Shown: one piece after another, positions 10,601 to 21,941 of the stretch
Layout: each line of letters starts with the position of its first letter
How positions within the stretch are numbered: position 1 is the stretch's first letter
Origin: Brasenia schreberi
Taxonomy: Eukaryota > Streptophyta > Magnoliopsida > Nymphaeales > Cabombaceae
Length of the DNA stretch: 64,000 bases
Assembly (NCBI GenBank): GCA_036023115.1
Contig: JAYKKT010000056.1
Location: 2,374,001 to 2,438,000 of the forward strand
Direction of reading: 5' to 3'
Notes under the pieces: model-generated
Seen by the model: only the letters and a program-made list of their open reading frames with translations
Database searches by the model: none
What the model was told of the DNA's origin: nothing
Translations under genes and position numbers: made by a program

Positions 10601-12066
10601 CATAGCTTAATCCAATTCATAAATCATATAACATATATAAATTTTTAAGTTAAAGCATGTCTAGATGCATTTCACTATGGGGTTCTAGCGTGATTAGGTT
10701 TCTTAAATTTCTAAGCTCCAAATCAATAACATGCCTCATAGCCAAATACTTGTTAAGGCCAATTGTATTCAATATCTTCTTCACCTCTTCATTCTCTACA
10801 TAACTAGGGAAGAATCTTATGGCATGATTAAAAGAATGTGTTGCTATATGTATTTCATGATGCATTTGCTTAGTTTATCTTCCATCAATTGTTTTCCAAA
10901 CTGGCTTATATAATCTCTGCTTTATGGTTCTGCTTCACTTTTATTTCGCTTTATTCTTTACATCATACTATGTATAAGATGTAGCTGGCTTATCTTCGTC
11001 ATCTTATCCTCATAACCTTTACTAATGGTACACTCATCTTTAAAAATGGTTGCACCTTTCCCAAGAATAAATTCTAGATATTATTTCAATTTCAATCATT
11101 TTTGTCAGCCTTTTTATGAGGCCTCACCATTAAAAGGAAATATTTCTTTCATGCACTTTTACATAGTATAAGGCTTAATACACAAAAATATTCATAGCAA
11201 ACCATGTCCCTGTAAGTCAAGATCCTCTTAAATTGCTCTTTATCCTCATCAACTGCAAAACAAATGAATGGTAACGAATATACTTACATTTTATAACTCT
11301 TCTCATCTATGATGTCAAGGTTATTGTGCATCAGGTCCAAATAATGCACATCACAAGGGGTTTACAACAAAGACCAATAATTATTTTAAGTATCTCTCTA
11401 GATTGTAGGATTATCAATAATAGATTGAACTACTTTAACAAGCCTTATATCAATTATTATTTCCTCAAAAATAGTGAATAATGGTTTAACAATTCTTTTG
11501 ACGAGACAAATCGTATGAGCACAAAACTAAAGTTCCTTTGTGGTAATGTACAATTAAGGGTCTCTTTCTGTCTCTTGCATTTGTATGTCATAATAGATCA
11601 CTCTGATGTACTTCACTACTCCATTCGTTGGTCAATTGTCTAATGTGATCCCATTTTTGGACATTATATGGGCTTTTTTGTACACATCTCTACTTGCTAT
11701 GGCAATACTGATGTCTTGAAAGGAAATGAGTTCACAACATTAAAGGGAAAACAATTTCTGTAAAGGAATTTGATGGATTTTCGATTAACTTATTCAATTA
11801 CTTTCTTTGAACCTATGCAAGATCTGATTGATTAAACTTCAAGCGGTTGTTTTCGTTCAACGAAAAAAAAGAAACATTACTTATCCCTGATGGTATATTG
11901 TTCCATCTTTGTCTACTCCTTGCTATGGATAGAATGGCCGCTTATAGTCAAGCTGATTCCACTACTGTTACCGGATGTTGCATCTTTTTCTTTTACCCAG
12001 CACCCGTCAATTGCTCTTTGTACTTAATCTCTTCAACATTGTTAGTAACTATAACATCTTCTTCAT
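10600..12066 (-). mobile_element. hAT transposase remnant
   Basis: On minus, 11300-11450 reads VVQSIIDNPTI followed by TPCDVHYLDLMHNN, matching the hAT segment 'VITDNAxNY...WTPCAAHCIDLMLED'. Further along, at 10650-10865, come HIATHSFNHAIRFFPSY and NEEVKKILNTIGLNK, matching 'LHxAGHFLNPEFFY...EEVMxGLYxCI'. The order of motifs is correct, but stops and frameshifts are frequent. No terminal repeats were located. The MITE at 12075-12511 directly follows. Confidence 0.7.
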
Positions 12067-12074
12067 AAGACAAC

Positions 12075-12511
12075 CTATGTTGCCAATAGCTTCGGGTGTC
12101 GCTTATGCATTCGACACCTAATGCAGCTAGACGTCGCATAAGTGCTGCATATGCAGATTAAGCGGTACACAAAATAAATAAAAATAAAAATATGTAATAA
12201 TTAACCATTAACTGTAAAAATGTAAAACTAGTGTCAATAAAACCTATTTCACAAATATGAATCAGTTTAAACAATAAATACTAGAGAGAAAGAGACTCAT
12301 CGAAAGTGGAGGAGGCAAGGTCTTATGCTCAAAGAGAGAAGTGGGCGTGAAACAATCTAGCATGGGAAGAGGTGTGGGCTAACTGTGTGGCTGCATATGT
12401 GCTTTATGCAGCTTCATACTGGCCTTAAGCGGATATCCCGCTTAATGAATGCTGCCCACTACAGGGCTTAAGTGTGCATATGCGGAAGAATATGTGCAAT
12501 TGAAAACATAG
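12075..12511. mobile_element. Non-autonomous hAT-type MITE, 437 bp
   Basis: Read inward, the left end begins CTATGTTGCCAATAG and the right end CTATGTTTTCAATTG. The flanks are AAGACAAC (12067-12074) and AAGACAAT (12512-12519), an 8-bp target duplication with one mismatch. Inside, near each end, motifs such as GCATATGC and TTAAGCGG recur in both orientations. There is no coding capacity. Confidence 0.8.
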
Positions 12512-12519
12512 AAGACAAT

Positions 12520-12875
12520 TACTTTCAATGCTGAGGCTCATCTCCATGACATACTTCTGGCATTTTTCTTTGCTTTAAAATGTCCAAATTTTAATGACCT
12601 TGTACCTTGCGGGGTTTTAGCATCTCTGTTTCACGCTTCCTTTCCTTTGTCCCAATACAATGCATTATGCATATGATTTTTCTATCGTAGGAAACCTAGT
12701 AATAGTTGCAGCAGTTAACCGTTTCAACTTCTCTCACAAACCAACTTGCAAAGCTTTGCTTTCAACGTGAGTCTCTATAGGAAGCAATGATTGCATATAA
12801 ATGATTCTTATTTTCTCATAACTGGATAGCGGAAATCTTCAAAATATGGTTTGAATTTAAAAAATCCTTACCAAT
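12520..12875. other. Intron sequence between MITE and LINE
   Basis: No frame or element end was recognised. It may continue the hAT remnant at 10600-12066, interrupted by the MITE. Confidence 0.4.
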
Positions 12876-15120
12876 CAACCAACCAAACAAACAAACCTTT
12901 TCCTCGGATCGGCTAGATAGATTCTTTGATGCCATAGCCTAAGATCTTGTGCTGTATCACTGGTTATCTCCAAAAAAAATCATATCATGTTTAATAGTTT
13001 TTTTCCAACACTTTTGTAACCTTTTTTTTTTAAATACTCATTGTTTGGTTTCTCATACCTTATTGGAGTTTCCTTTGATAGCCTCTCTACATGTTCATAC
13101 CATTCTAAATATCTATCATCTTATCTTCTATGATGTTACTCCAACATTTTCTCTAATCACCTCATTACTATATGATCTTTCCTTACATGACCACACGTCC
13201 AACTCAACATTTCCATTTTTTGTCAGACATCTTTAACACACATTGGTTATTAATTGCTCAACACTGGGCACATATAACATTATTGTTTTAACTGTTATTT
13301 TATAATATCTGCTTATCAGTTTTAGTGGTATATTCTTATCACACAAAAACTTGAGCCCTCTCTATCTAAGCCAACCTATGTTGATTTTATGTATAATATA
13401 TTTATCAATTTGTCCATCACTTTGAAAGACTTACAATAAGTACTTAAAATTGTCTTGTTGATGATGCAATACATACCAATTTTAACTTCCATCATTTTGT
13501 TTCAATGAGACCACTAAACATGTATTCCTTATATTCTGTTTTTATTCTACTAACAACCAAGGTACTTCATCTTGAATATGATTTCGGTAACTCATCTGTA
13601 ATCAAAGTGAATAGGTAACTTAGTGTTGACTTTTGATGCAATTCAATATTAACTTGAAAAGAAAATTAGTAATCCCTTCATGAGTCTTAAACATGCTTCT
13701 GCACCATCTTTCATGTCCTTTATAAGTTTGATATATAACTGGGGATAGATTTTTTCTTTGAAACCCTCTAAAGAATATCTCTTGGTGCTCTATCACAAGC
13801 CTTCTCTAAATCAATGAATAATACTATATGAAATCTTTTGTTCTTGGCTCTAAAGTGTTTCATTAAAAATCTCAACCAATGAATATCCTCAGACCTGGCA
13901 TGAATCTAAATTAGTTTTTTTGTTGTACTAGATATTTGTCTTAACCTTCTTCTAGTAACTCTTTCCAATAGTTTCATTCTATTATTTGTTAAATTTATGT
14001 CATGATAATTTCCTTGTAAACGGGTGTCACTGTATTCTTCCTTAACTCCTTGGGCTCTTCTTGTCCATCTCAATAGCATTAAATCAGTACCGAAACTCTC
14101 TCAAAACTTTTCATACCTTAATAGAAATATCATTTGGTTTTGAAGATTTACTATATTTCATGAGTTCAAGAGTTTCTTTCACTTTTTTCTTTAAAATGCA
14201 TTGATATAAATAATGGTTTATGTATGATGTTGAGTTGATTAGCTCTCCCACATTTATATTAGTATTTGAATTGTTATTAAAAAGCTTACTAAGGTAACTC
14301 TATCATCTAATTTTGACAGCCATGCTTGTCGCAAGAACCCTCTCATCCTCATCTTTAATACATCTAACATAAGTAAGATCCTTAGGTTTCCGTTCTCTAA
14401 CCTTGACTCTTAAAAATTTTCTTTCACCTTCTTTAGAGTGAAGCTTCTTATATAAATCTGTCCAAGTTGTGTTCTTTGCTTCATTAACTGCTTTTTTAGA
14501 TTATTTCTTTATCAATTTTCTTTCACATTCTTTTCAATCAAGCTTCTTATATGAATCCTTCTAAGCTTTTATTTTTTGCTTCACTAATTACTTTTTCAGA
14601 TTATTTCTTTACCTTATTATGATCCTCCAAAGTCTCCATATTATTTTCTTTGTAATGCAACTTGTAACATGTTCTTTTTGTCATTAAAGATACTTTGGAT
14701 GATTTTATCCCACTCTTTCCAACTACTTGGAGCACATAGGCACATATAATAATTAAAATCTCCCCTTAAAAAGTGACTTCAAGATATGACCATGTCGCTT
14801 TGCCTCTACTATGCTCTTCAAATCCTTATGGATAACATTACTAGTCTTATTTTGAACCTTCACTTGACCAGAATATCATAATTTAAAACCTATATATTCA
14901 ATCTCTTTAACTTTTTTTCCAATATATTTTGTCTATTGTAAGCATAAAATATGAATCTTTCTCCTAATCATAATACTATCTCTATCAATTTCTTGATTAA
15001 TATCCCAATCTGTAATTTATCAATATGAATCTTATTATGAAGGACTAACTTCCTTTCCTCTTATGTGTATCCTTGCTAAAAATGTGGAGACCCTTTTCTG
15101 CACTTGGTTCACTATATCCT
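12876..15120 (-). mobile_element. L1-type LINE, minus strand, decayed
   Basis: The whole segment aligns by eye with the LINE at 53440-56405. The 3' end lies at about 12876-12950, with a (TTG)n-like tail and the 'ggctagatagattctttg' region. The minus strand encodes the reverse-transcriptase phrase LIDLEKACDRAPRDIL (about 13764-13828). The stretch carrying the catalytic Asp-Asp box in the other copy appears deleted near 13545-13560. The 5' end reaches about 15120, where the endonuclease start region (rc of 'caatatgaatcttatta') lies. Frames are broken throughout. Confidence 0.8.
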
Positions 15121-15768
15121 ATTGATATAGAGAGAAAAACTTTTTTACCCACATTCGTACATAATATGAAAATCCTCTTTGAAATTGGTGTATGACATCT
15201 AGGTGAAGACAAGAAGGACCTTGCTTAGTTGTATGATGTATTTTGAGAGGATAAGCTTAAAATCTAGGCCCCATTCATCGTTTTCTAGCAATGAAAAGAA
15301 GTAAATGGAAAGTAAGTTACTGGTATGATGAAGTGCATGATACCACACTGTGTCATACATATGGTGCAATCCACACTGATAAGTCCCATAATATAGTAAA
15401 ATGTTGATTCAAGTACTCGTATATGATAATATTTTTGCTTATAGATTTTTATGGCCTTTTTTTATTTGAAGATGTGCATTTTGGTAGTTCCTTAAGTATT
15501 TCATAAATATGGGCAACTTATGATTTTAAGCATCTACATCCCAATTAGGCCTTCATTGTTTAGTGTATCCCAATGTGTTTGTTTTATGTTAAATGTCTAA
15601 AAAAAATCATAAAAAGTTCACCTACTTTATCATCTAAGTTGCATTTGATTCCACTCTCAGTACTAAATTTTGTTGGAACACTTCATTGAGAAGTTAACAC
15701 ACATTGTTGTCCGACACAATGGTGTATATGTAGATGGAGTTGTGTGGATGTGAAGATTTAAGATTTGC
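15121..15768. other. Intron sequence, nothing recognised
   Basis: AT-rich with no long frame. It flanks the LINE on one side and the 84-bp LINE tail on the other. Confidence 0.5.
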
Positions 15769-15783
15769 TAATCAATTGTCATA

Positions 15784-15867
15784 TGCACATGATCAAACTC
15801 TATGGAAAGAAAGAATCCATGTAGGCGACCCCATCTAGTATAGGAAAAGGCTTAGTTGTTGTTGCTG
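15784..15867 (+). mobile_element. 84-bp LINE 3' tail with target duplication
   Basis: The segment ends GGCTTAGTTGTTGTTG, like the 3' ends of the larger LINEs in this window, and includes the conserved 'gaatccatgtaggcgaccc' region. It is flanked by TAATCAATTGTCATA (15769-15783) and TAATTAATTGTCATA (15868-15882), a 15-bp duplication with one mismatch. This is a severely 5'-truncated insertion. Confidence 0.85.
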
Positions 15868-15882
15868 TAATTAATTGTCATA

Positions 15883-17289
15883 AGCGGGAAAGTTGTGTTG
15901 CTATAGTATGCCATTAGAGTATCATGGTTGTCTAAAATAACTTTGGCTCTCTCATGAGTGTTTATGTTTGAAAAACTTGCCAAACTATTGCCAGCAAATG
16001 TTTCTGTATTCTGATATTCATCTCTTTAAATTTCGCACTAGGTCTTCCATTTTCTATTTCCTTTAAGGAGACATCTGCAAGGTGTCAAGGATCTTTTTCA
16101 TAAGCAAGGTGATTCGTCAACTAGCTATAATAATGGTACATTAAAAAATTTGCTCCAAAGGTGTCAAGGATCTTTTTCTGTTTAATCTTTCGTTTGACAT
16201 GATATGAGTTGCATTACATAGATATGGTACAAATGCAAAGTACATCTAGTGTAACTTTGCTGAAAGGATGATACAAAGTGTTAATGCTAAAAATTACATA
16301 GGACCTAAGGTACCACATCAAGGAGTAATTGTCTTTTTTTGAGTATGGGCTTATGGAAGGAACTTGAGGAGGAGTTGTGAAAACTAATGAGTAATGTGCT
16401 ATTATAACCACTAGAAAAATAATGATCCATTAACAAACAAGAAGAACCACTTTCTAAAATGAGGCATGGAAGCTACGTGCCATTATTCTAAGAGATAGAG
16501 AAGCTAAAGAGCAATCTAGAGAAGTGAAGAAGAATATGAAATCAATCCATCCTCAACTATAAAAAGGGGTGATTGTTGACCTTGGGGATAATCATAGGCA
16601 TCAACCCATCATGTATTTTATTGTTTTTATTCATTTTCTTTTTTAGTTGTAACCCTTAGCTGTAGTTGTAGCTCCCTTCTTCAATCAACAAAGATTTCCT
16701 TTTCGTTCTCTTTCGCTTCTCTTATGAGTTTGGTCTTTCGTTGTATAATCAAACTTACCACCATCAACTATTAGAAATGTGCCCTAAGTTTCAAAAATCT
16801 ATTTTTAAGCAGATTTTTTTTATTCTTGAATATGTAGAAAGCTCATCAGAAAGATGCTTTCCAATGGTTCAAGAATCACTTAAATTTGAATTCAGACCAT
16901 CGAGATATAAAGGAAACATCTGACCCTTTCAAAGGTACTAAAGGTTTCAGTCGATCAAGCATACCTTCTCAAGGAAAGGTTATAACTAATTTGATTCTTG
17001 TCGGAACCAGTCAACTTTTGTTTTCTCAAAAGGTCTATGTCCTCTTTCCATCAAATTAAGAATTATGTGAATCAACACTTAGAGAAGAAAGTTATAGCCA
17101 AAATAAATAGACTCTGTCAGGAGGCTTAATACTAGGCTATTATAGAGAAATCATAAAACATCAAATCCTTAATCTACCAAATTTTGGTTTCTTGGATAGT
17201 TATGTCTAATTTCCAATTGATCAAAAATCATATTAATAGGAGCTATATTGAGTGAGATACTGTCAAAATACCATGACTATGTCAAGTTG
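15883..17289. other. Intron sequence with LTR-like traits, unassigned
   Basis: The phrase 'aaggtgtcaaggatcttttt' occurs twice about 80 bases apart (near 16080 and 16158). A 'ctataaaaagg' TATA-like motif near 16557 is followed by pyrimidine-rich leader-like sequence to 16740. This resembles part of a solo LTR, but I could not find ends. Confidence 0.35.
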
Positions 17290-17480
17290 TCTAAGGCTCG
17301 ACTCGATTTCTGTCTAAAGGTGACTCGAACTCAGGAAGGTTCCTAGTTTTGGACTTGATTTCAACTCGAGGCATGATAGAGGCTCGAGAAAGCTTGAGAA
17401 GAGCTCCAAAAGGCTCTACAAGTGCTTTAAAAAGATGCAATTGACATAAGACAGGTTCTCAAGGACTCCAACTTGGTTGA
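17290..17480 (-). repeat. Diverged repeat, inverted partner of 9080-9260
   Basis: See 9080-9260. The reverse complement shows the same order of phrases (aaagcactt, gagc, tttctcgag, gagttcgag). Family unknown. Confidence 0.4.
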
Positions 17481-17978
17481 TTCTCTCAAGAGCAGAGGTT
17501 AGGGCTCTTTGGTGCTCTCACACTCGATCCACTTACAACAGTGGAATCTCCTTGCCATTTAGATTCGAGGTATTTTATTTTGATGTGAAACACGAGGCTA
17601 TAACCTTTTATGTATACAGTATCAACCCATGAGGTATTTCTCAATTTGGGATGTGCATTTTGAAGCATCTCTATTATGTAGTTATAATTGCAAAGCTCAT
17701 CAAAACTAAATTCTCCTAAGATTCTTATGAAGATAGGAGTCCTTAATAGACAAGACAAAAAATAGTACCTAACCCATAAAAGATATAAGAAGACATTTCA
17801 TCGAGTGCAGCACAATTAGAGTAAAAGTTTTGGTTATTCGGCTCATGAAATAGGTTGTACACTTCCATTCACATCCTATACGTCATCGGACTGATTTCTC
17901 AACATATGCATCATACGTTTTAAAGTTTTTTATGTAAATCTATATAAGGTTGGTTTTTGTTATTTATATTTCTTGCAT

Positions 17979-18017
17979 GCACAAATTATGCTGGGTATGG
18001 TGAAACCTGTACAAGTG
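17979..18017 (+). pseudogene. ESP1-like exon 3, acceptor site lost
   Basis: Thirteen codons read AQIMLGMVKPVQV, then GTATGT. In the family this follows ALFQ directly, so the exon should begin at 17979. The three bases before it are CAT, where a CAG acceptor is expected after the pyrimidine-rich tract. Confidence 0.8.
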
Positions 18018-18099
18018 GTATGTGCTCTATATCTTTGTGTCATTGTTTATCCTTTCATGAGGTTCACAACATCACTAAGTGAGCTTGTAATCTTCTTAG

Positions 18100-18609
18100 G
18101 TGTCAAATATCCAACAAACACTATCTCATCTACCCCAACAATCTTCATCTCAAGGGCAGCAACCAAATTCTCAAATGATACCGCCTTCTATTCATACTGG
18201 GGTACAGAGACAACCCAGCTTATCCCAACCACATATTCAACATAAGCTACAATCTACTATGCAAACAGTTATTCCATCATCATCCAATTTAATGTCATCA
18301 CAAATCCATAAGCCACAAGGCACAATGTCAGGGTTGGGGACTCACCAAGCTTAGAGCAACACAAGTGTGCCAATAGTGTCACTTCATCCCACACTACAAA
18401 CTTTTGTTCTTCAGCCTCAAGTCCCAGTAGGTTCTAGCCATTTGCAGCAACTGTTGATGAATCCTGGTGTTATCCACTAACCATCCTTACCACTGCAATC
18501 GAGGCTAACCATATATTCACTTCCACATCAATTGCAACCTACGATGCCTAGTTATGGTCTTCAACCTTCTATTGCGCCTTCTAAGATTTCATCACAACTA
18601 GTATTCTAG
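18100..18609 (+). pseudogene. ESP1-like exon 4 (Gln/Pro-rich linker), three stops
   Basis: It starts after TTCTTAG and is followed by GTAATT. The single frame of 170 codons is rich in Gln, Pro and Ser (for example SNIQQTLSHLPQQSSSQGQQ). TAG at 18352, TAA at 18478 and TAG at 18607 interrupt it. On each side of the first two stops the same frame continues in the same style. The third is the last codon before the donor. Confidence 0.8.
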
Positions 18610-18659
18610 GTAATTAGGCTCTATATGTTCCAATTGATTTTGTCTATTCCTGATGAAAT

Positions 18660-18920
18660 TGTTAAAATGTAATAGGGTTGGGCCAATAGGGCCCATAAGT
18701 TTATGTTTGTAATCAGGTTCCAACGGATTGATATCACCAGAGACAAATCATCCAAACTAGGGTCAGCCTTTTACAACCAACAAGCATCTAATGGCTAGTT
18801 TCATTGGATGTTGGTTAATGGCAAATTCCTGTGTATTTAAATACATCATTGTAAGATTGTAAACCAATCTTCTATGGTTGATTATAGAATAAAGTTTGAT
18901 TCATACTTGTATTTTTAACA
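18660..18920 (+). repeat. Left LTR of Copia-type element
   Basis: About 261 bp, TG...CA ended. It lacks roughly 45 bases of internal sequence present in the right LTR. Confidence 0.88.
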
Positions 18921-18999
18921 TGATATAGAGAGCCTTCAGAAATGGAGGTCACAATTGGCGTGAAGCATTGGTTGTAGCTGTGATGCTGGAGAATATGGC

Positions 19000-20100
19000 A
19001 TCATTGCCGGGGACATCGACGTTAGTTGGAGAATATGAAGGCGACATTGAAGGACTCAAATTTTGGTGGAATGTCTTCCAAGAGGAAGGAGTCGGTGGTA
19101 AAGATCTTTGGGTTTGAGGTCACAGATGATGAAGAAGAAGAAGTTGAAGAGAGAATCAATGGAGTATGTAGAAGAGGAGAGCAAGCAATGGTTTCAACTG
19201 CAATCTTCATATGCTATCTCGTCGTCCAATTCTGCCCCTCCCATCAACGAAAAGACACAGATCGCTCTTTGCTATGCTGATTTGGAGGTTTTAGAGCAAC
19301 ACGAGCATGATCGACATCGAGTTTGTGCTCCTATGAGGAGAGAATGCAAGACGTATTGGTTAGCATTATGATTTGCTGCCACATCGGCCTGAGAGAGAGG
19401 AGAACTGGAAGGAAAGTTGGAGGAGACATAGTAGGAGGGGAAACGCCACCATGGACAACAAGAGTAGACGTTGGAGATGAAATCATCCCCGGGTTCTTAG
19501 AGAGATAAGCATTGAAGTCAAGTCCCACAACAGTGGTTTGTTGGAGTGGCTAACCATCATAGGAGTCTCCGAGAGAGTGCCTGGCCCCAAGGTGATGAGG
19601 CGACGATTGAGTCGCTTATAATTGCAGGAGAACACGAAGTTGCTCTAGTGTGTGGCAAAGAAGAAAACCTACAATGACACCCTGTGTCATCCTTGAGGTG
19701 TTGGGTGCAGTAGCATGCAGGATGCAGCCAACACTCAAAAATGCTAGAATGTGGTTGAATGCATTTAAGGCTTTTCTGAAGGACACGCCATGTGGTGGGG
19801 ATTTCTGTAGCACCGAGTTGTGGCGGTGGACCAAAGAGCGGGGAAGAGGAGGAAGAAGATAGGGTTTTGTGGTTTTCGGTGGGAAAGAGACTGGCGATTA
19901 GGGTTGGCAGCAGGCGGTGGTTAAGGGCGAAATGGAGGAAATGGGTGGCGATGGTAGATTCACATGGTGCAATGTAGTCAAGCAGTGAGCGACTTCAATG
20001 AAGATGATTGGTGGCTAGTCAACAACAACGAAAGCCAAAGAGGGAGAGAGAGAGAAAGAGACAGATGACTTCTTCATTCAGTAGAGGAGACTTGTTTATA
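19000..20100 (-). other. Foreign-looking segment inside the Copia-type element
   Basis: This part is less AT-rich than its surroundings. Read on minus, it begins with a leader-like pyrimidine-rich tract (near 20040-20070) and contains broken open frames with Ser/Pro-rich text (for example LVVHGGVSPPTMSPPTFLPV). It has no retroelement motifs. It may be captured host gene sequence or a decayed element-specific region. I do not recognise a protein family. Confidence 0.35.
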
Positions 20101-21145
20101 TGAAGATGGGTCATGGATCTGATCCTGGATCCAAACCCCATTCTATGGTAGATATGAGATTTTTATTGATTCTAGATCCAGACTTGGGCCTATATCTAGA
20201 TCCAATTTGATCTTGTTTGGCATTAAAATTAAAGGTAATCTAGATATGCTCTTTCCAACTTATTTATTTTTTAACATTTGTTAGATCAGTTGTTTCATGT
20301 TGCATTTAGAAGAATTTTTTTTTGTTATTTGTTGTTTGTTAAACAATAAGTTGCATCTTTTTTATAATTAAGATCTCTGTATTGTGGCTATATGTCACGT
20401 TTGTTGGCATTTGGTTGAAGATCTTCTAATTAAGGTGCTTCATATTGTTGGCCATTAGTTGGAGATAAGTCGATGTCGAAAATACACTTATTGTTATCTT
20501 GATAACCTTGTTCTTGATAAGTATTTGAAAATAATGCATAAAAGAGTTTTGCCTAAGTATTGACTATTCATTTGCTATATTTTGATCATTTTGTATGAAT
20601 GATAAAATTACTTTTAAAAAATTCTTGTTTTTGAGAGAAATATTTTAGATTGAAAAGATTCTTATAAGTTGATTATGAATCTTTAAAACCTTTTTTTTAT
20701 CATCTTGGTGGATTATTTATTCTTAGAATCATAGAATTATGTTTGATATTGTGAGTTATTTAAGGGCCTTGGCATTTGATTGATTTGGATGGCTTGAGCT
20801 TAACCTTAAAGTTTGTTTGATTTAGATGGTTTGATCTTAACCTTAAAACTTGTTTGGTATACCAAGACATTTTTGTAATATGACGAGTTTGTGGTGATTT
20901 ATGAAATTATTTGTTATATTTGATAATCCTACTTAGTTGATCAATGTTTTTTATTAAAAGACTTTTTTGAAAACATAGGTTTTAATGTTTGGAGTTATGG
21001 GATCTTAATAATTTTATTGGGATTAAGACTTTTGTAGTTGAACATTCTCTTCTTTTTTGAAATCCTTTTGAAACAATCAGTGCAGGTTCGTACATTAAGA
21101 ACTGAAACAAACTTTCAGTATAGACACCATAAGTTTGAAGAGGGG

Positions 21146-21452
21146 TGTTAAAATGTAATAGGTTGGGCTAATAAGGCCCATACGTTTATGCTTGTACTTA
21201 GGTCCCAAAGGACACAGGTCACTAGGACTAGACCACCAGGGACATACCATCTCGACCATGGTCAACAGAACCCGATCAATAGCTGTTGAGCCAACCTTTC
21301 ACAACAAGCAAGCATCCAACGATTAGTTTTCTAGCCATTGGATGTTGGCTAATGATAAATTCTTATGTATATAAACACATTATTGTAATATTGTAAACGA
21401 GCTTTCTATGATTGATTATAGAATAAAGTTTGATTTATCTATATTTTTAACA
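21146..21452 (+). repeat. Right LTR of Copia-type element
   Basis: About 307 bp. It shares both ends and the 'gattatagaataaagtttgat' block with the left LTR. Confidence 0.88.
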
Positions 21453-21495
21453 TAGATGTCTTGACTACTTTTTGTTTTCTAAATTGATTTCAAAG

Positions 21496-21588
21496 GCTGG
21501 TGTCAACCCTCCAAGTAGCTTTCCGGATTCATTCCCGCAGGGTCCACCCTCTCTGCCGACCCGGCCACCCCTTATGAAGCATCATCAC
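21496..21588 (+). pseudogene. ESP1-like exon 5
   Basis: Thirty-one codons without a stop, ending in the basic run LMKHHH before GTAAAG. It includes SFPDSFPQGPPSLPTRPP, matching the family's 'SFPQGxxxLPNQPP' segment. The acceptor CAAAG is non-ideal but usable. Confidence 0.75.
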
Positions 21589-21674
21589 GTAAAGTGAAGA
21601 TGAACAAACTGTTACTAACAGTAATTTGGTGTTGGCTTTGGATCACATACCTTTCTTTCTATTGATGTTTGCAG

Positions 21675-21851
21675 ATAGGTGCACATATCGGTGGAGACTT
21701 GGGCACTCGTGGGAGCACTTCAATGCAAGTAGACAGAGTGTCTGGAATCCCTTGGACGTATGAGAACTCCGCAATCGGCGTTCAGTTACCAGGATCACCT
21801 GCAATGACTGGTCAAACAGGCTCTATCGGTCAAGTTCCCCGTCCTGCACAG
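21675..21851 (+). pseudogene. ESP1-like exon 6
   Basis: Preceded by TTTGCAG, followed by GTTCTT. Fifty-nine codons without a stop include GSTSMQVDR and TGSIGQVPRPAQ. The family has 'AGSSMQVDRGSPW' here. This exon looks undamaged. Confidence 0.85.
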
Positions 21852-21941
21852 GTTCTTTCCTGTCCATTAATTTTGTTTTTGTGCGTTATGAATTTGCATC
21901 GGTTCCGTAACATTTTTTCTTTTGGTCCTTTTCGACCACAG

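Larger units (their letters stand above)
18660..21452 (+). mobile_element. Copia-type LTR element, non-autonomous
   Basis: Two direct repeats bound it: 18660-18920 and 21146-21452. Both open TGTTAAAATGTAATAGG and close ATTTTTAACA. Directly inside the left LTR, TGATATAGAGAGCC resembles the initiator-Met primer site (TGGTATCAGAGCC). Directly before the right LTR is a purine tract, GAAGAGGGG (21137-21145). The 2.2-kb interior has no gag, integrase or reverse-transcriptase frame. The two LTRs differ by many substitutions and indels, so the insertion is old. No clean 5-bp target duplication was seen. It occupies intron 4 of the ESP1-like gene, 50 bases after exon 4. Confidence 0.88.
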
